Positions 25,606 through 36,846 are shown, counted from the stretch's first letter. The stretch is DNA of 64,000 nucleotides from Actinomyces gerencseriae DSM 6844 (GCF_000429265.1 NZ_KE386871.1:425977-489976), one strand, 5' to 3'. A program made the numbers and translations. Notes: generated by a model from the letters alone, not told the origin.

Positions 25606-26843
25606 GAGAGGTAGTCCGCCTTGGCGGTCTCCAGGGCGACCTGGGGCGAGGCCTTGCCGGTCAGGGCGGACTGGACGGCGTTGTAGAGGGCCTCCGCGGT
25701 CTTGGGCCAGGCCTCCCCCAGCTGGGCGGTGCGGGCCCGGCCGTTGTTGACGGACTCGACCAGCGACGCCATCTGCGGGAGCCCGGCGAGGTAGTCCGCA
25801 TCGACCTGGGAGTCGGTGGGGATCGTGTACCGCTCCGTGTTGAGGCTGAGCTGCCGGGAGGCCGAGAGCAGCTCGGAGAGGAGCTCGGCGGCCTTGGCCT
25901 GTCGGTCCCCGTCGCCGGTCTGGGGGATCGTCCACACCTCGCCGCCCAGGGGCGCGATCAGGGTGTCGCCCGCCTTGGGGACCGGGATCTCCGCGACGGC
26001 CCAGTTGACGTCGGACTCGTCGAAGGTGATGGTCTGCCACGGCCCGTTGATCACCATGGCGGCCTTGCCGGAGGTGAACTGCTCCCCGACGTCGCCCTGG
26101 CCCCAGTTCAGGACGCCGGAGGAGGCCGACCCCTCGTTGACCAGGTCCACCCACAGCTGAAGGGCCCCGGCCGCGGCGGGTGAGGCGATATCGGTCTCCT
26201 CCGCGCCGTTGGACCAGAAGAAGGGCAGGAACTGCCAGGCGCCCTCGTAGGAGGCCGCGGCGCAGAAGGCGATGCCATAGGTGTCTCCGCTGGTGAGGGT
26301 CTTCGCGGCGGTCTTGAGCTCGTCCCACGTGGTGGGGACGGCCACCCCGGCCGCGGAGAGCCTGTCCTGGTCGTAGTAGAGGCCGATGGTATTCGCGCAC
26401 GGCCCCATACCGTAGAGCGAGCCCTTGTAGGTCCCCGCGCTGACGAAGCCCTCGATGAACCCGTCGGCGCCGATGCCGAAGTCCGACAGCGGGGCCAGCG
26501 CGCCCGTGGCGGCGATCTGCTGAAGGTCCGGGTTGTCCAGCATGAGCAGGTCGGGCAGGGACTTGGAGGAGCTCATCTGGAGGACCTTCTGGATCAGGCC
26601 GGTGCCGTTGAGGCTCTCCCGCTCGATGGTGACGCCCACCTTGGCGGCGCACTCCTCGAGGGTTCTCTGGAAGATGCCGTTGTCGGGCTCGTCCGCGTAG
26701 TAGTCGACGATCTTGATGGTCGCGGAGTCCTTCGACCCGCCGCTCCCCCCGCATGCGGCCAGCGGCACCGCCGCCGCCGCGAGCACCGCGCCCTGCAGGA
26801 CACGGCGACGGTCGACCATGAGCCTGTGCTGAATCGTGGACAT
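25602..26843 (-). CDS. Carbohydrate ABC transporter substrate-binding lipoprotein
   Basis: 413 residues. A signal with DRRRVLQG (possible Tat motif) ends in the lipobox LAAC (near residue 30). The mature protein has the fold of extracellular solute-binding family 1 (maltose/oligosaccharide type), seen in [31 protein letters not shown] and a C-terminal repeat-helix region. ATG at 26843 follows GGAATGGAGCTGG. It is first in the order binding protein, MalF, MalG, GH31, and divergent from a LacI regulator with an operator between them. Confidence 0.9.
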   Translation of the reverse strand: MSTIQHRLMVDRRRVLQGAVLAAAAVPLAACGGSGGSKDSATIKIVDYYADEPDNGIFQRTLEECAAKVGVTIERESLNGTGLIQKVLQMSSSKSLPDLLMLDNPDLQQIAATGALAPLSDFGIGADGFIEGFVSAGTYKGSLYGMGPCANTIGLYYDQDRLSAAGVAVPTTWDELKTAAKTLTSGDTYGIAFCAAASYEGAWQFLPFFWSNGAEETDIASPAAAGALQLWVDLVNEGSASSGVLNWGQGDVGEQFTSGKAAMVINGPWQTITFDESDVNWAVAEIPVPKAGDTLIAPLGGEVWTIPQTGDGDRQAKAAELLSELLSASRQLSLNTERYTIPTDSQVDADYLAGLPQMASLVESVNNGRARTAQLGEAWPKTAEALYNAVQSALTGKASPQVALETAKADYLS

Positions 26844-26982
26844 GCCAGCTCCATTCCTCCGCCAACCAGCGACCAGCCTCAGCGATACGTATGCGCACAC
26901 GTATGCGATCGACATTCGCGCTCATTGGCGGCAAAATACCGGGATCTCGGACGCGGCCTCGTCGCCACGCCTCGCGACCAAA

Positions 26983-26998
26983 ATGTATCGTGATACAT
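26983..26998. promoter_or_regulatory. LacI-type operator palindrome
   Basis: ATGTATCGTGATACAT is a perfect inverted repeat (ATGTATC, two central bases, GATACAT). It lies between the binding-protein gene (start 26843, leftwards) and the LacI-family gene (start 27067, rightwards), in an AT-rich patch. Two further ACGTATGCG repeats lie at about 26,887-26,909. Confidence 0.7.
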
Positions 26999-27066
26999 CT
27001 AATAGCGCAAGGAGCGGCCCCGACCACAGGGCCGCCCATCGGCTTCTATCTCTGGAGTTGCCCGCC

Positions 27067-28089
27067 ATGCCGTCCTCGCCCACCAGCCGCGATGTCGCGC
27101 GCACCGCCGGCGTCTCGCAGTCCACGGTCTCCTATGTGCTGAGCGGCAAGAGATTCGTCGCCCCGGAGACCCGGACGCGCGTGCGCGAGGCGATGATCGA
27201 GCTCGGGTACCGCCCGCACGCGAGCGCGCGCGCCCTGAAGAGCAATCGCAGCAGGATCCTCGGACTCATCGCCCCCTACCACGAGAGCACCGATGCGCCG
27301 GGCCAGTACCGCTACATCGTCTCGCTCGCGGCCGCGTGCAGGCGCCACGGCTACGAGCTGCTGGTCATCAGCGGCGAGGAGGGCGTCGAGGGCATGCACC
27401 GGCTGACCGAGTCCGCGCTGTGCGACGGCATCCTCGTCATGGATGTCCGCGACCACGACGCCAGGGTCGACGCCGCGCGCGAATCGCGGATCCCGTCGGT
27501 GTTCATAGGCCTCAGCCACGACGCGAACGAGGTCGTCGCCACCGACACGGACTTCGAGGCCATCGGCGCCGGCTGCGCTCAGAGGCTCCACGACGCGGGG
27601 CACCGGCGAGCCCTCGTCATCAATCCGCTCTCCGAGCACATCACGCCCATGGGCTTCATACGTCGCTTCGCCCAGGCGCTCGACGAGCGCGCGTCCGCAC
27701 TGGGGCTGGTGCTCGAGTCCCTGGAGGTCCCCCGCGACTTCTGCTCGATGCGCGCGGCGCTGTCCGGATACCTCTCCGACGCCGGTCCGGCGGACGCCTT
27801 CATCGCCGCGCCCGCGACCTCCATCGACGACGCGATCAACGTGCTCATGACCAACGGCCTGACCCCGGGAACCGATATCTCCGTCATCGGGGCCGCCGGC
27901 TCCGGGGACTCGCCGCACACCAGCGTGGATTACACCCATTACGACTCGGATGTCGTCAAGGTCACCGAGACCGCCGTCGGGCTGCTCGCCGATCAGCTCG
28001 AGGGGCTGCTGCCCCTGACCGGGAGGGAGCCCGAGCGCGTCGCCCCCGTCTTCCACCCGGGGACGTCCCTGAGGACCTCGTCGGGGTGA
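27067..28089 (+). CDS. LacI-family transcriptional regulator
   Basis: 340 residues. The N-terminal LacI helix-turn-helix is clear ([19 protein letters not shown], residues about 6-24, then the hinge helix [12 protein letters not shown]). The rest is the periplasmic-binding-like effector domain. ATG at 27067 is preceded by CTGGAG. An upstream in-frame extension shows no similarity. It faces the xyloside ABC importer/GH31 operon with a palindromic operator in between and very likely represses it until the imported sugar binds. Confidence 0.9.
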   Translation: MPSSPTSRDVARTAGVSQSTVSYVLSGKRFVAPETRTRVREAMIELGYRPHASARALKSNRSRILGLIAPYHESTDAPGQYRYIVSLAAACRRHGYELLVISGEEGVEGMHRLTESALCDGILVMDVRDHDARVDAARESRIPSVFIGLSHDANEVVATDTDFEAIGAGCAQRLHDAGHRRALVINPLSEHITPMGFIRRFAQALDERASALGLVLESLEVPRDFCSMRAALSGYLSDAGPADAFIAAPATSIDDAINVLMTNGLTPGTDISVIGAAGSGDSPHTSVDYTHYDSDVVKVTETAVGLLADQLEGLLPLTGREPERVAPVFHPGTSLRTSSG

Positions 28090-28178
28090 GCCCGCGCGCC
28101 GGGCAGGGCCCGACGGAAGGGGAAGCCGAGGGTGAGCCCGCGCGCCGGGATGAGCCCGCGCGCCGGCGCGCAGCCGTC

Positions 28179-28843
28179 TCAGACGAGCCGGAGGGCGAGC
28201 GGCTCGGCCTTCCCGGCGCCCGTCGCCTCGGCGCGCAGGCCGTTCGCCTCGAAGGCCCAGGGGCCCCTCGCGCCGGTCGCGCGGGCCGCGAGCGCACCGC
28301 CGCGTCGGGTCACCCGGAAGACGACGGCGTCGTACCCGTCATGGGCGGGCACCACGACCTCGCGCTCCTCGCCGTCGACCAGGGCGAAGCAGCGCAGGGC
28401 GAGGCCATCGGCCCAGTCGGACTCCGGCCGGTCGAGGCGGGAGGAGATCGGCAGGACGCTGCCCTGGCGCGCGTAGAGCGGCAGGGTGCCGGCGTCGTGC
28501 CGCTCGCGCACCCACCGGGGCCCGGTGACGTGGGCGACGGCGCGGGGAGGGCCGGAGGCGAGGAGGCGCCCGCCGGAGCTGAACTCGGCGGTCCAGTCCT
28601 CCCCCTCGCGCAGGCCGACGGCCAGCGATCCCGCTCGCAGGGTGACGGTCCGCCCCTCGCCCCCCTCCGTCCCAACGGCCTCGGATTCGGCCCCGCCCTC
28701 GACGACGCCGGTGAAGCCGTCGTCACCGGCGATCTCGAAGCGGGGCCGCGGTCGGGGGCGCCGCGGTGGTTGACGAGCTCGACCCTGATGACGCCGTCGG
28801 CGACGCCCCTGCGGAACGATCCCCCTCGAGGCGCCACGGCCAA
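28179..28843 (-). pseudogene. Decayed YicI-like GH31 alpha-xylosidase
   Basis: The two ends of a YicI-type enzyme remain, but the catalytic barrel is gone. The start (TTG at 28843) reads DGVIRVELVNHRG, matching the N-terminal beta domain (E. coli GIVGVRIEHFQG). One C is missing in a run near 28,740, which shifts the frame. The next part (RTVTLRAGSLAVGL) continues the N-terminal domain, then at about 28,525 the sequence jumps to the C-terminal domain (LPLYARQGSVLPISS, then VDGEEREVVVPAHDGYDAVVF). Roughly 500 residues with both catalytic aspartates are deleted. An XylR-like box upstream suggests it once belonged to the xylose regulon. The alignment is from memory of E. coli YicI. Confidence 0.75.
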
Positions 28844-29241
28844 TGTGCACCAGATTATATTAACGGATCAACAAATTCACTCGAAGACCGACCGTGCTCG
28901 ACTGCGCGCGTCGACGGCATCAACGGCCAGGGCTCATGGCGCCTCGAGCCCCCGTCCGAGAGCGGGCCGCGAAGGCGCGCTTCCCACCCGACGCCGCATC
29001 ATCAGCTTTTGTTCACTACCGGCATTTTAGTAGTATCGTCGCATGCCCCGGATGCGAGCCGCCCGTCGGCGGGGCCGTCGGGTCGTCCGGCCGGGGGCGA
29101 GGGGCCGGGATCGCGGAGCGCGCGGAATGCACATCCGTCCACCGGCCCGGTTGTTCGCTCAGCAGGGGCCGGGGCAGGATTCCCTTGAGACCGATCGACG
29201 GGTACACCCGTCGCAGACACCCACGCACGAAGGAGCCCGCC
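28844..29241. other. Divergent promoter region, GH31 pseudogene / transketolase
   Basis: 398 bp without a gene. Two AT-rich patches stand out: 28,850-28,880 (XylR-like box of the pseudogene) and 29,005-29,040, where TTTTGTTCACTACC is followed by TTTTAGTAGTAT, a plausible promoter for the transketolase gene. I see nothing else in it. Confidence 0.5.
28860..28875 (-). promoter_or_regulatory. XylR-like half-conserved box upstream of the GH31 pseudogene
   Basis: On the minus strand TTTGTTGATCCGTTAA starts 17 bases upstream of the pseudogene start and resembles the boxes at xylA and the ROK gene in its left half (TTTGTTnAT). It lies in the AT-rich patch 28,850-28,880. Confidence 0.35.
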
Positions 29242-31350
<2,109 letters not shown>

Positions 31351-31456
31351 CCGCCCCCCCCCGGGAGGGCGGCGCCGTCCGGGGGCCCTCGCGTCCACTG
31401 CGGCGCCGCGGGGCCCCGACGCCGCCCCGGCCAGGGCCTCCACCACCCGCCCCGGC

Positions 31457-31493
31457 CCCGTTCTCCTCCGACCACCGGCCGGAGGAGAACGGG
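31457..31493. terminator. Bidirectional terminator hairpin between tkt and the iron ABC operon
   Basis: Perfect 14-bp arms (31457-31470, 31480-31493) with a 9-base loop lie between the convergent transketolase and FecE-type genes. A second GC-rich inverted stretch follows the tkt stop. No T-run is present. Confidence 0.65.
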
Positions 31494-31513
31494 CCCGCCT
31501 CACAGAAGCCCGT

Positions 31514-32266
31514 TCAGAAGCACGCGATCAGGCCCCTGGGGCCCTCGATGACCTCGATGTCGGCATCGAAGATGGAGCTGAGGACCTCGTCGCGCATGAT
31601 CTCCGCGGGGGTGCCGAACTCGATGACCCGGCCGTCCTTGACCGCGCAGATCCGATCGGCGTAGCGCGCCGCGATATTGATGTCGTGCAGAACGACGATG
31701 ACCGTGCGCCCGAACTCGCGGGCGGCCCGCTCGACGTGGTTCATCATCTCCACCGAGTGGGCGATGTCCAGGTTGTTGAGGGGCTCGTCGAGCAGGACGT
31801 ACTCCGTCTCCTGACACAGGACCATGGCCACGTAGGCGCGCTGGCGCTGGCCTCCCGAGAGCTCGTCCAGGTGGCGCCCCTCCAGCTCCGAGAGGCCGAG
31901 GAAGTCCACGTAGCGGGAGATGATCGTCTCGTCGTCGGCGGTCAGCCGCCCCCGCGAGTACGGGAAGCGGCCGAAGCCGATGAGCTGGCGCACGGTGAGA
32001 CGGGTGATGAAGTGGTTCTCCTGGCGCAGGATCGACAGCACCTTGGCCAGGTCCGCGGACCTGGCCCGGGCGACGTCCATCCCCGCCACGCGGATCGCGC
32101 CCTCATCGATGCCGAGCAGTCGGCCGATCATCATGAGGAGCGTGGACTTGCCCGCTCCATTCGGGCCGATGAGAGCGATCACCCCGCCGGCGGGGATATC
32201 CAGCTCGACGGGACCGATGGAGACCTCCGGGCTGTAGATCTTGGTGACCCGGCGCAGCTCGATCAC
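31514..32266 (-). CDS. Iron-siderophore ABC transporter ATP-binding protein
   Basis: 250 residues, single ATPase domain: Walker A GPNGAGKST (about 34-42), Q-loop in ILRQENH, signature LSGGQRQRA, Walker B YVLLDEPLNNLD and the H-loop LHDIN. The sequence resembles YclP/CeuD/FatE ATPases of catecholate-type siderophore importers. The start is GTG at 32266, overlapping the upstream permease gene by 4 bp. It is the last gene of a four-gene operon under a DtxR-type box. Confidence 0.9.
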   Translation of the reverse strand: MIELRRVTKIYSPEVSIGPVELDIPAGGVIALIGPNGAGKSTLLMMIGRLLGIDEGAIRVAGMDVARARSADLAKVLSILRQENHFITRLTVRQLIGFGRFPYSRGRLTADDETIISRYVDFLGLSELEGRHLDELSGGQRQRAYVAMVLCQETEYVLLDEPLNNLDIAHSVEMMNHVERAAREFGRTVIVVLHDINIAARYADRICAVKDGRVIEFGTPAEIMRDEVLSSIFDADIEVIEGPRGLIACF

Positions 32267-33279
32267 AGCCGCCCCTTTCTGAGAATGACGACGAGGAACG
32301 CGCCGCCTCCGACCAGCTCGATGATGATCGAGACGACGCCCTGGGCGTGGAAGACGTTGTTCATGAGGACGTAAGCCCCGGTCAGCACGAGCAGACCGAC
32401 GCTGATCGCCATGGGCAGGATGTATCGGTGGTCGTAGGTGCCGCACAGCTGGTAGGTCAGCATCGCCACCAGGAACCCGAGGAAGGTCATGGGCCCCACC
32501 AGCGCGGTCGACGTCGCCATGAGCACCGAGACCAGCACCAGCACCGCGACCGAGGTCCGCGTGTGGCTCAGCCCCAGGCTCGTCGTCGTCTGCCTGCCCA
32601 GGGACAGGACGTTGAGCCTGCGCGACAGGATGAGCAGTCCGACGGAGGCGATGAGCACCAGCGGCAGCGCCACCGGGTAGTACGCGGGGTCCGCATTGCT
32701 CACCGAGCCGAACAGGCGGGCGGTGAGGACGTCGAACTCGCTGGGGGTCAGCAGGCGCTGCATGAAGGTCGAGACGCTTCCCAGTCCCGCGCCGATGACG
32801 ATCCCGATGAGCAGCATGGCGTGCATGCTGCCCGCCCGTCCCGTCAGCAGCCAGGAGTACAGCAGCAGCGACAGCCCGATCATGAGCACCAGCTGGAGGA
32901 CGAACATGCTCAGGGTGCGGGCGGCGTCGAGCCCGGCGACGCCGAGGAGGAAGACGGTGGAGGTGTGGATGGCCCGGTACAGGGACTCGAAGCCCATGAT
33001 CGACGGCGTGATGATGCGGTTGCCGGTCACCGTCTGGAAGGCGACCGTGGCCATGGCCTGGCACACCGCCACGACCGCCATGGCGATGACGCTGGACGAG
33101 CGGTATCGGACGATGAGCCAGAAGCCGCGCGTGCCCAGCGGGAGCGGGTTCCCCCAGGAGACCAGTCCGGCGACGAGAAGGAGGGCCAGGGCCGTCAGGC
33201 TCAGGTAGAGGATCCACCACCGGCGTCGGGCGCGGGAGGTGGGGAAGGCGCCGGAGCGGCGCACGGTCGGCGCGCTCAT
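32263..33279 (-). CDS. Iron-siderophore ABC transporter permease (FecCD family)
   Basis: 338 residues with eight to ten membrane helices of the BtuC/FecCD family; segments PSIMGFESLY, GLGSVSTFMQRLL and GPMTFLGFLVAMLTYQL are characteristic. It most resembles the second permease of the YclNOPQ/FatDCEB group. ATG at 33279 overlaps the first permease gene by 4 bp. With its partner permease it forms the membrane channel for the ferric-siderophore. Confidence 0.9.
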   Translation of the reverse strand: MSAPTVRRSGAFPTSRARRRWWILYLSLTALALLLVAGLVSWGNPLPLGTRGFWLIVRYRSSSVIAMAVVAVCQAMATVAFQTVTGNRIITPSIMGFESLYRAIHTSTVFLLGVAGLDAARTLSMFVLQLVLMIGLSLLLYSWLLTGRAGSMHAMLLIGIVIGAGLGSVSTFMQRLLTPSEFDVLTARLFGSVSNADPAYYPVALPLVLIASVGLLILSRRLNVLSLGRQTTTSLGLSHTRTSVAVLVLVSVLMATSTALVGPMTFLGFLVAMLTYQLCGTYDHRYILPMAISVGLLVLTGAYVLMNNVFHAQGVVSIIIELVGGGAFLVVILRKGRL

Positions 33280-34277
33280 GACGACCTCCTGAGCCGGCGG
33301 ATGATGAGGGCGACGAACACGACCGCGCCGACGATGCCGAGCACGACCGAGACGGGGACCTCGAAGGGGGAGATGATCGTGCGGGCGAGCAGGTCGCAGG
33401 CGGTCACCAGGCCGATCCCCACCAGGCAGACCCACGGCAGGTTGGAGCGCAGGTCGTCCCCGCGCCGCATGGAGACCAGGTTGGGGACGACGAGACCGAG
33501 GAACGGCAGCGACCCGACGACGACGGTGACGATGCCGGTGGCCAGGGCCACCAGCCCCGTCCCGATCAGGACGGTGCGCCGGTAGTCAACTCCGATGCTG
33601 GTGGCGACGTCCTGGCCCAGGCCCGCCGCCGTGAGGCGGTCGGCGTAGTGGAAGACGGCCGCCACCACGCCCAGCACGAGCCACAGGACCTCGTACTGGC
33701 CCCGGTAGACCGAGGTGAAGCTGCCCTGGAACCACACTCCCAGCGACTGGAGCATGTCGGTCTCAAGGGCGAAGAAGGTCGATACGGCGCTGACCACGGA
33801 GCCGAGCATGATGCCGACGATGGGTACCAGCAGGGAGGAGCGCAGCGAGACTCGCCGCAGGAACAGGAAGAACACCATGGTCCCGGCGAAGGCCATGACG
33901 ACGGCGCCGACCATGCGCATGAGCACGCTGGCCCGCGGGGCGACGGCCATGACCAGGAGCAGTCCCAGCCCCGCCCACTCGGTGGTCCCGGTGGTGGTGG
34001 GCTCCACGAAGCGGTTCTGCGTGATGAGCTGCATGACGAGACCGGACATGGACATGGCGGCGCCCGCCAGGACCAGGGCGATGGTGCGCGGCACGCGGAC
34101 GTTGAGGAACATCTCGGCGCCGTCGCCGTGGGAGAGGATCGAGTACTCGCCGGTGAACAGGCTCACGACGAGCAGGAGCGCGACGACCGCCGCCCCCGCC
34201 AGCAGTCCGACGGTGAGCAGCGGACCGCGGGTGCGGTTCGCGGGCGCCTCGGGGCGCCGGTTCGGGATCGAGGGCAT
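33276..34277 (-). CDS. Iron-siderophore ABC transporter permease (FecCD family)
   Basis: 333 residues. The first helix follows a short basic N-terminus. LNVRVPRTIALVLAGAAMSMSGLVMQLI is the hallmark opening of FecCD permeases (here quoted in parts: RVPRTIALVLAGA, MSGLVMQL), and LPFLGLVVPNLV is the conserved cytoplasmic loop. It follows the binding-protein gene by 62 bp and overlaps the second permease by 4 bp. Confidence 0.9.
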   Translation of the reverse strand: MPSIPNRRPEAPANRTRGPLLTVGLLAGAAVVALLLVVSLFTGEYSILSHGDGAEMFLNVRVPRTIALVLAGAAMSMSGLVMQLITQNRFVEPTTTGTTEWAGLGLLLVMAVAPRASVLMRMVGAVVMAFAGTMVFFLFLRRVSLRSSLLVPIVGIMLGSVVSAVSTFFALETDMLQSLGVWFQGSFTSVYRGQYEVLWLVLGVVAAVFHYADRLTAAGLGQDVATSIGVDYRRTVLIGTGLVALATGIVTVVVGSLPFLGLVVPNLVSMRRGDDLRSNLPWVCLVGIGLVTACDLLARTIISPFEVPVSVVLGIVGAVVFVALIIRRLRRSS

Positions 34278-34339
34278 GAGGGCTGCCCCGTCCGCGCGGG
34301 CCTCGGCGGGCCGCGCGGACGGGCGGCTGGACGAACGGG

Positions 34340-35344
34340 TCAGTTCCCGACCTTGGCGGCCTCGAAGGCGTCGGCCATCGAGTTGAGGATCTCGGTGTAG
34401 GTGATGATCGACTCGTTGGTGTAGGTGTCCTTGGGGGCGTAGACGGTCTGGCCCTTGGCCACCGCGGTGACGTTCTGAAGGGCGCTGTTGCCGGCGATGA
34501 CGTCCTGAGCGGGGGTGTAGCCCTCCTTGTCCGCGGAGATCGCGCCGTCGCGGTCGAGCACCAGGAGCCAGTCGGGGTTGGCCTCGGCGAGGGCCTCCAC
34601 GGAGATGTCGTCCCCCTTGTGGTTCGAGCTCGCCTCCTCATCGTCGACCGGCGCAGGCTTGAGCCCGACCAGGTCGTAGAGCGGCCCCCAGGTGCGCCCG
34701 ACCGTCGGGGCGACGTAGCCGATCTCGCCCCCGGAGACGTTGAGGGCCATGACCGTCGAGCTTCCGTCGTAGGCCGCCTTGGCCCGCTCCAGGGCGTTGT
34801 TGAAGTCGGTGACGAGCTGCTCGGCCTCGGTCTCCTTGCCGAAGACCTGCCCCAGGGCGGTGACCTGGCGGGCGAGCTCGGAGTCGAGGGGCTGCCCCTC
34901 GCGCGGCTCCAGGTCGAGCAGCGGCACGTCGGGGTTCAGCTCGGCCATCTGGTCGTCGTACTGGGAGAAGCGCTGGCCGGAGATGATGAGGTCGGGCTGG
35001 GCCCCGGTGAGGGCGACGAGGTCGGGATCGCGGTGGTTGCCCATGTCGGCCACGTCGTCGCCGTTGTAGGCGGTCACGGTCGACGGGATGAGTCCCTTGG
35101 GGGCGGCGACGAGCGGCACGTCCCACTGCTCCAGGACCTCGAAGGTGCGGTTGTCGGCGGAGGCCGCGCGCTGGACGGGCAGGGCGACATCGACGCTGCC
35201 GCGGTTGTCCTCGATGGTGACCGACGAGGTGTGCGACTCGGCGCCCGTGGACGTCGAGTCGCCGCCGGTGGTGCTGCCGCAGCCGCCCAGGGCGAGCCCG
35301 GCGGCGGCGATGAGGGCGAAGGCGGCGGGGATCTTGCGGGACAT
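34340..35344 (-). CDS. Siderophore-binding lipoprotein
   Basis: 334 residues. A lipoprotein signal ends in ALGGC (near residue 22). The mature part has the two-lobed fold of periplasmic-binding type II proteins. NRTFEVLEQWDVPLVAAPKG and DPDLVALTGAQPDLIISGQRF are typical of the FatB/YclQ/CeuE family, which binds ferric catecholate siderophores. ATG at 35344 is preceded by GAAGGAAG. It is the first gene of the operon, downstream of a DtxR-type iron box, so expression should rise when iron is low. Confidence 0.9.
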   Translation of the reverse strand: MSRKIPAAFALIAAAGLALGGCGSTTGGDSTSTGAESHTSSVTIEDNRGSVDVALPVQRAASADNRTFEVLEQWDVPLVAAPKGLIPSTVTAYNGDDVADMGNHRDPDLVALTGAQPDLIISGQRFSQYDDQMAELNPDVPLLDLEPREGQPLDSELARQVTALGQVFGKETEAEQLVTDFNNALERAKAAYDGSSTVMALNVSGGEIGYVAPTVGRTWGPLYDLVGLKPAPVDDEEASSNHKGDDISVEALAEANPDWLLVLDRDGAISADKEGYTPAQDVIAGNSALQNVTAVAKGQTVYAPKDTYTNESIITYTEILNSMADAFEAAKVGN

Positions 35345-35459
35345 GTCTTCCTTCGGTGGTGTTGGGCGCGATTCCGGCCGGGAACGGCGGGCAGTCGCGC
35401 GGAGCACTGGGCGAGCGGAGCGCCGGGAGCACCGCGCGAGCGGAGCAGCGGACGCATTA

Positions 35460-35478
35460 TTAGGTCAGGCTCGCCTCG
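35460..35478. promoter_or_regulatory. DtxR/IdeR-type iron box
   Basis: TTAGGTCAGGCTCGCCTCG matches 14 of 19 positions of the DtxR/IdeR consensus TTAGGTTAGGCTAACCTAA. On the minus strand it lies between TTTACC and TAATAAT, the likely -35 and -10 of the siderophore operon, about 115 bp upstream of the binding-protein start. Iron-loaded repressor here would shut the promoter. Confidence 0.75.
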
Positions 35479-36038
35479 GTAAAAAGTAATGGCAGACCGA
35501 TCTCAGGGGCAACAGCGTCAGGCAATGCATCCACGTGGCAGTCGCCACTGCGCGATGACCCCCGTCTCGTCGTCGGGACCGGACGGAGTCGGCGACCAGA
35601 CGGGGAAGAAGAGGGCGGAAGCCGGGGGGGGGAGGGGACGAGGAGCGGAGGCGGGAGCCAGGGCGCGGGGTTCTCAGAGGGCCGCCACGGCGGCGGCCTG
35701 GACGGGCAGGACCCGTGCGAAGACCTCGAGGGCGCGGGCGCACTCCTCGATCTGCTCGGGCGCGGAGGTGATCGTGATGCCCCGCGCATCGCGGAACACG
35801 ATGTCGGCCAGGTACTCCTCCAGCGCCGCGCCGTCCGTCCGCAGCATGCGGGCGGACGGCGCAGCTCCATGCCGCGCGTCTCCTCCGGACCCCCGTGTGC
35901 ACGTTCGTTCACCACGGCCGATGCCATGCCGCGGCGAAGACGGCAGGGTGGGCAGCGTCCGCAGGATCCGCCCGTTCCGGGGCGAGCCCCACGACCGGCG
36001 GAAACCGGTGAGGAATCAGCGAAAGATAGGAGAGCATC
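35479..36038. other. Spacer between the iron-box and araD
   Basis: Apart from the small gene at 35,674-35,847 I see no gene in these 560 bp. A purine-rich stretch with an eight-G run (about 35,620-35,650) is notable only as a composition anomaly. GATAGGAGAGCATC at the right end is the ribosome site of araD. No clear promoter hexamers are visible. Confidence 0.5.
35674..35847 (-). CDS. Small protein of unknown function, possibly frameshifted
   Basis: 57 residues. I do not recognise the family. It reads as two helices (EEYLADIVFRDARG, then EQIEECARALEVFARVLP), and nearly every codon ends in G or C, which speaks for a real gene. ATG at 35847 has no ribosome site. A better site (GGAGGAG) precedes an ATG at 35870 in another frame, so the original protein may have started there and suffered a one-base loss. 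It lies alone between the iron operon and araD. Confidence 0.35.
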   Translation of the reverse strand: MLRTDGAALEEYLADIVFRDARGITITSAPEQIEECARALEVFARVLPVQAAAVAAL

Positions 36039-36800
36039 GTGTCCGAGTCGTCCAAGTCGTCCAAGCCGTCCAAGAGGATCGTTCTGTCCGAGCTCGACGC
36101 CGAGGTGCGCGAGGCGGTGGCCGCGACCCGCGAGAGGGTGGCACTGCTGCACGCCGAGCTGCCCCGCTGGGGACTGGTGGTGTGGACCGCCGGCAATGTC
36201 TCGGAGCGGGTCACCTTCACCCGCGGCGGCGAGACCGTCACGACCGATCTGTTCGTCATCAAGCCCTCGGGCGTCTCCTACGACGAGCTGACCGCCGGCA
36301 CCATGGTCGTGTGCACCCTCGAGGGGACCAAGATCGACGACGGCACGCCGGAGTCCCTCTCGCCGTCGTCGGACACCGCCGCCCACGCCTACGTCTACCG
36401 GCACATGGAGCGGGTCGGCGGCGTGGTCCACACCCATTCCACCTACGCCACCGCCTGGGCCGCGCGCCGCGAGCCCATCCCCTGCGCCCTGACCATGATG
36501 GGCGACGAGTTCGGCGGCCCCATCCCCGTGGGCCCCTTCGCCCTCATCGGCGACGACTCCATCGGGCGCGGCATCGTCGAGACCCTGGCGGACTCGAAGT
36601 CGCCGGCCGTGCTCATGGCCAACCACGGCCCCTTCACCATCGGGAAGGACGCGCGCGCCGCCGTCAAGGCCGCCGCCATGTGCGAGGAGGTCGCCCGCAC
36701 CGTCCACATCGCCCATGCCGGCGGCGAGATCACGCTCATCGACCAGGATCTGATCGACCGGCTCAACGAGCGCTACCAGAACGTCTACGGGCAGCACTGA
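36039..36800 (+). CDS. araD: L-ribulose-5-phosphate 4-epimerase (class II aldolase family)
   Basis: 253 residues. It belongs to the AraD/fuculose aldolase fold. The zinc-binding histidines lie in VVHTHSTYATAW, the substrate-binding segment is SPSSDTAAHAYVY, and ANHGPFTIGKDA plus the C-terminal RYQNVYGQ end are as in AraD/UlaF/SgbE. It interconverts L-ribulose 5-phosphate and D-xylulose 5-phosphate. The start GTG at 36039 follows GATAGGAG. No arabinose kinase or isomerase is adjacent. It could finish the UlaD/UlaE-type route encoded at 48.5-53.6 kb, which needs exactly this reaction (inference). Confidence 0.85.
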   Translation: MSESSKSSKPSKRIVLSELDAEVREAVAATRERVALLHAELPRWGLVVWTAGNVSERVTFTRGGETVTTDLFVIKPSGVSYDELTAGTMVVCTLEGTKIDDGTPESLSPSSDTAAHAYVYRHMERVGGVVHTHSTYATAWAARREPIPCALTMMGDEFGGPIPVGPFALIGDDSIGRGIVETLADSKSPAVLMANHGPFTIGKDARAAVKAAAMCEEVARTVHIAHAGGEITLIDQDLIDRLNERYQNVYGQH

Positions 36801-36846
36801 CAGCACTGACAGCACCGACAGCACCGACAGCACCGAGCGGCCCCGC

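Noticed and set aside
28086-28170. Three copies of GAGCCCGCGCGCCGG after the LacI gene
   Set aside because: Irregular spacing (46 and 19 bp) in a short GC-rich gap between convergent genes; likely local slippage or terminator remains, not a system.
28894-29241. Upstream extension of the transketolase gene by 116 codons
   Set aside because: The extension has no similarity to the family, overlaps the promoter-like patch near 29,010, and a strong ribosome site precedes the ATG at 29242.
32263-33435. Longer start (52 extra codons) for the second siderophore permease
   Set aside because: The extra residues are Arg/Pro/His-rich and out of phase with the first permease gene they overlap. The ATG at 33279 gives the usual 4-bp overlap.
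35460-36833. 457-codon minus-strand frame opposite araD
   Set aside because: Antisense shadow of araD and of the flanking GC-rich spacer, without domains.
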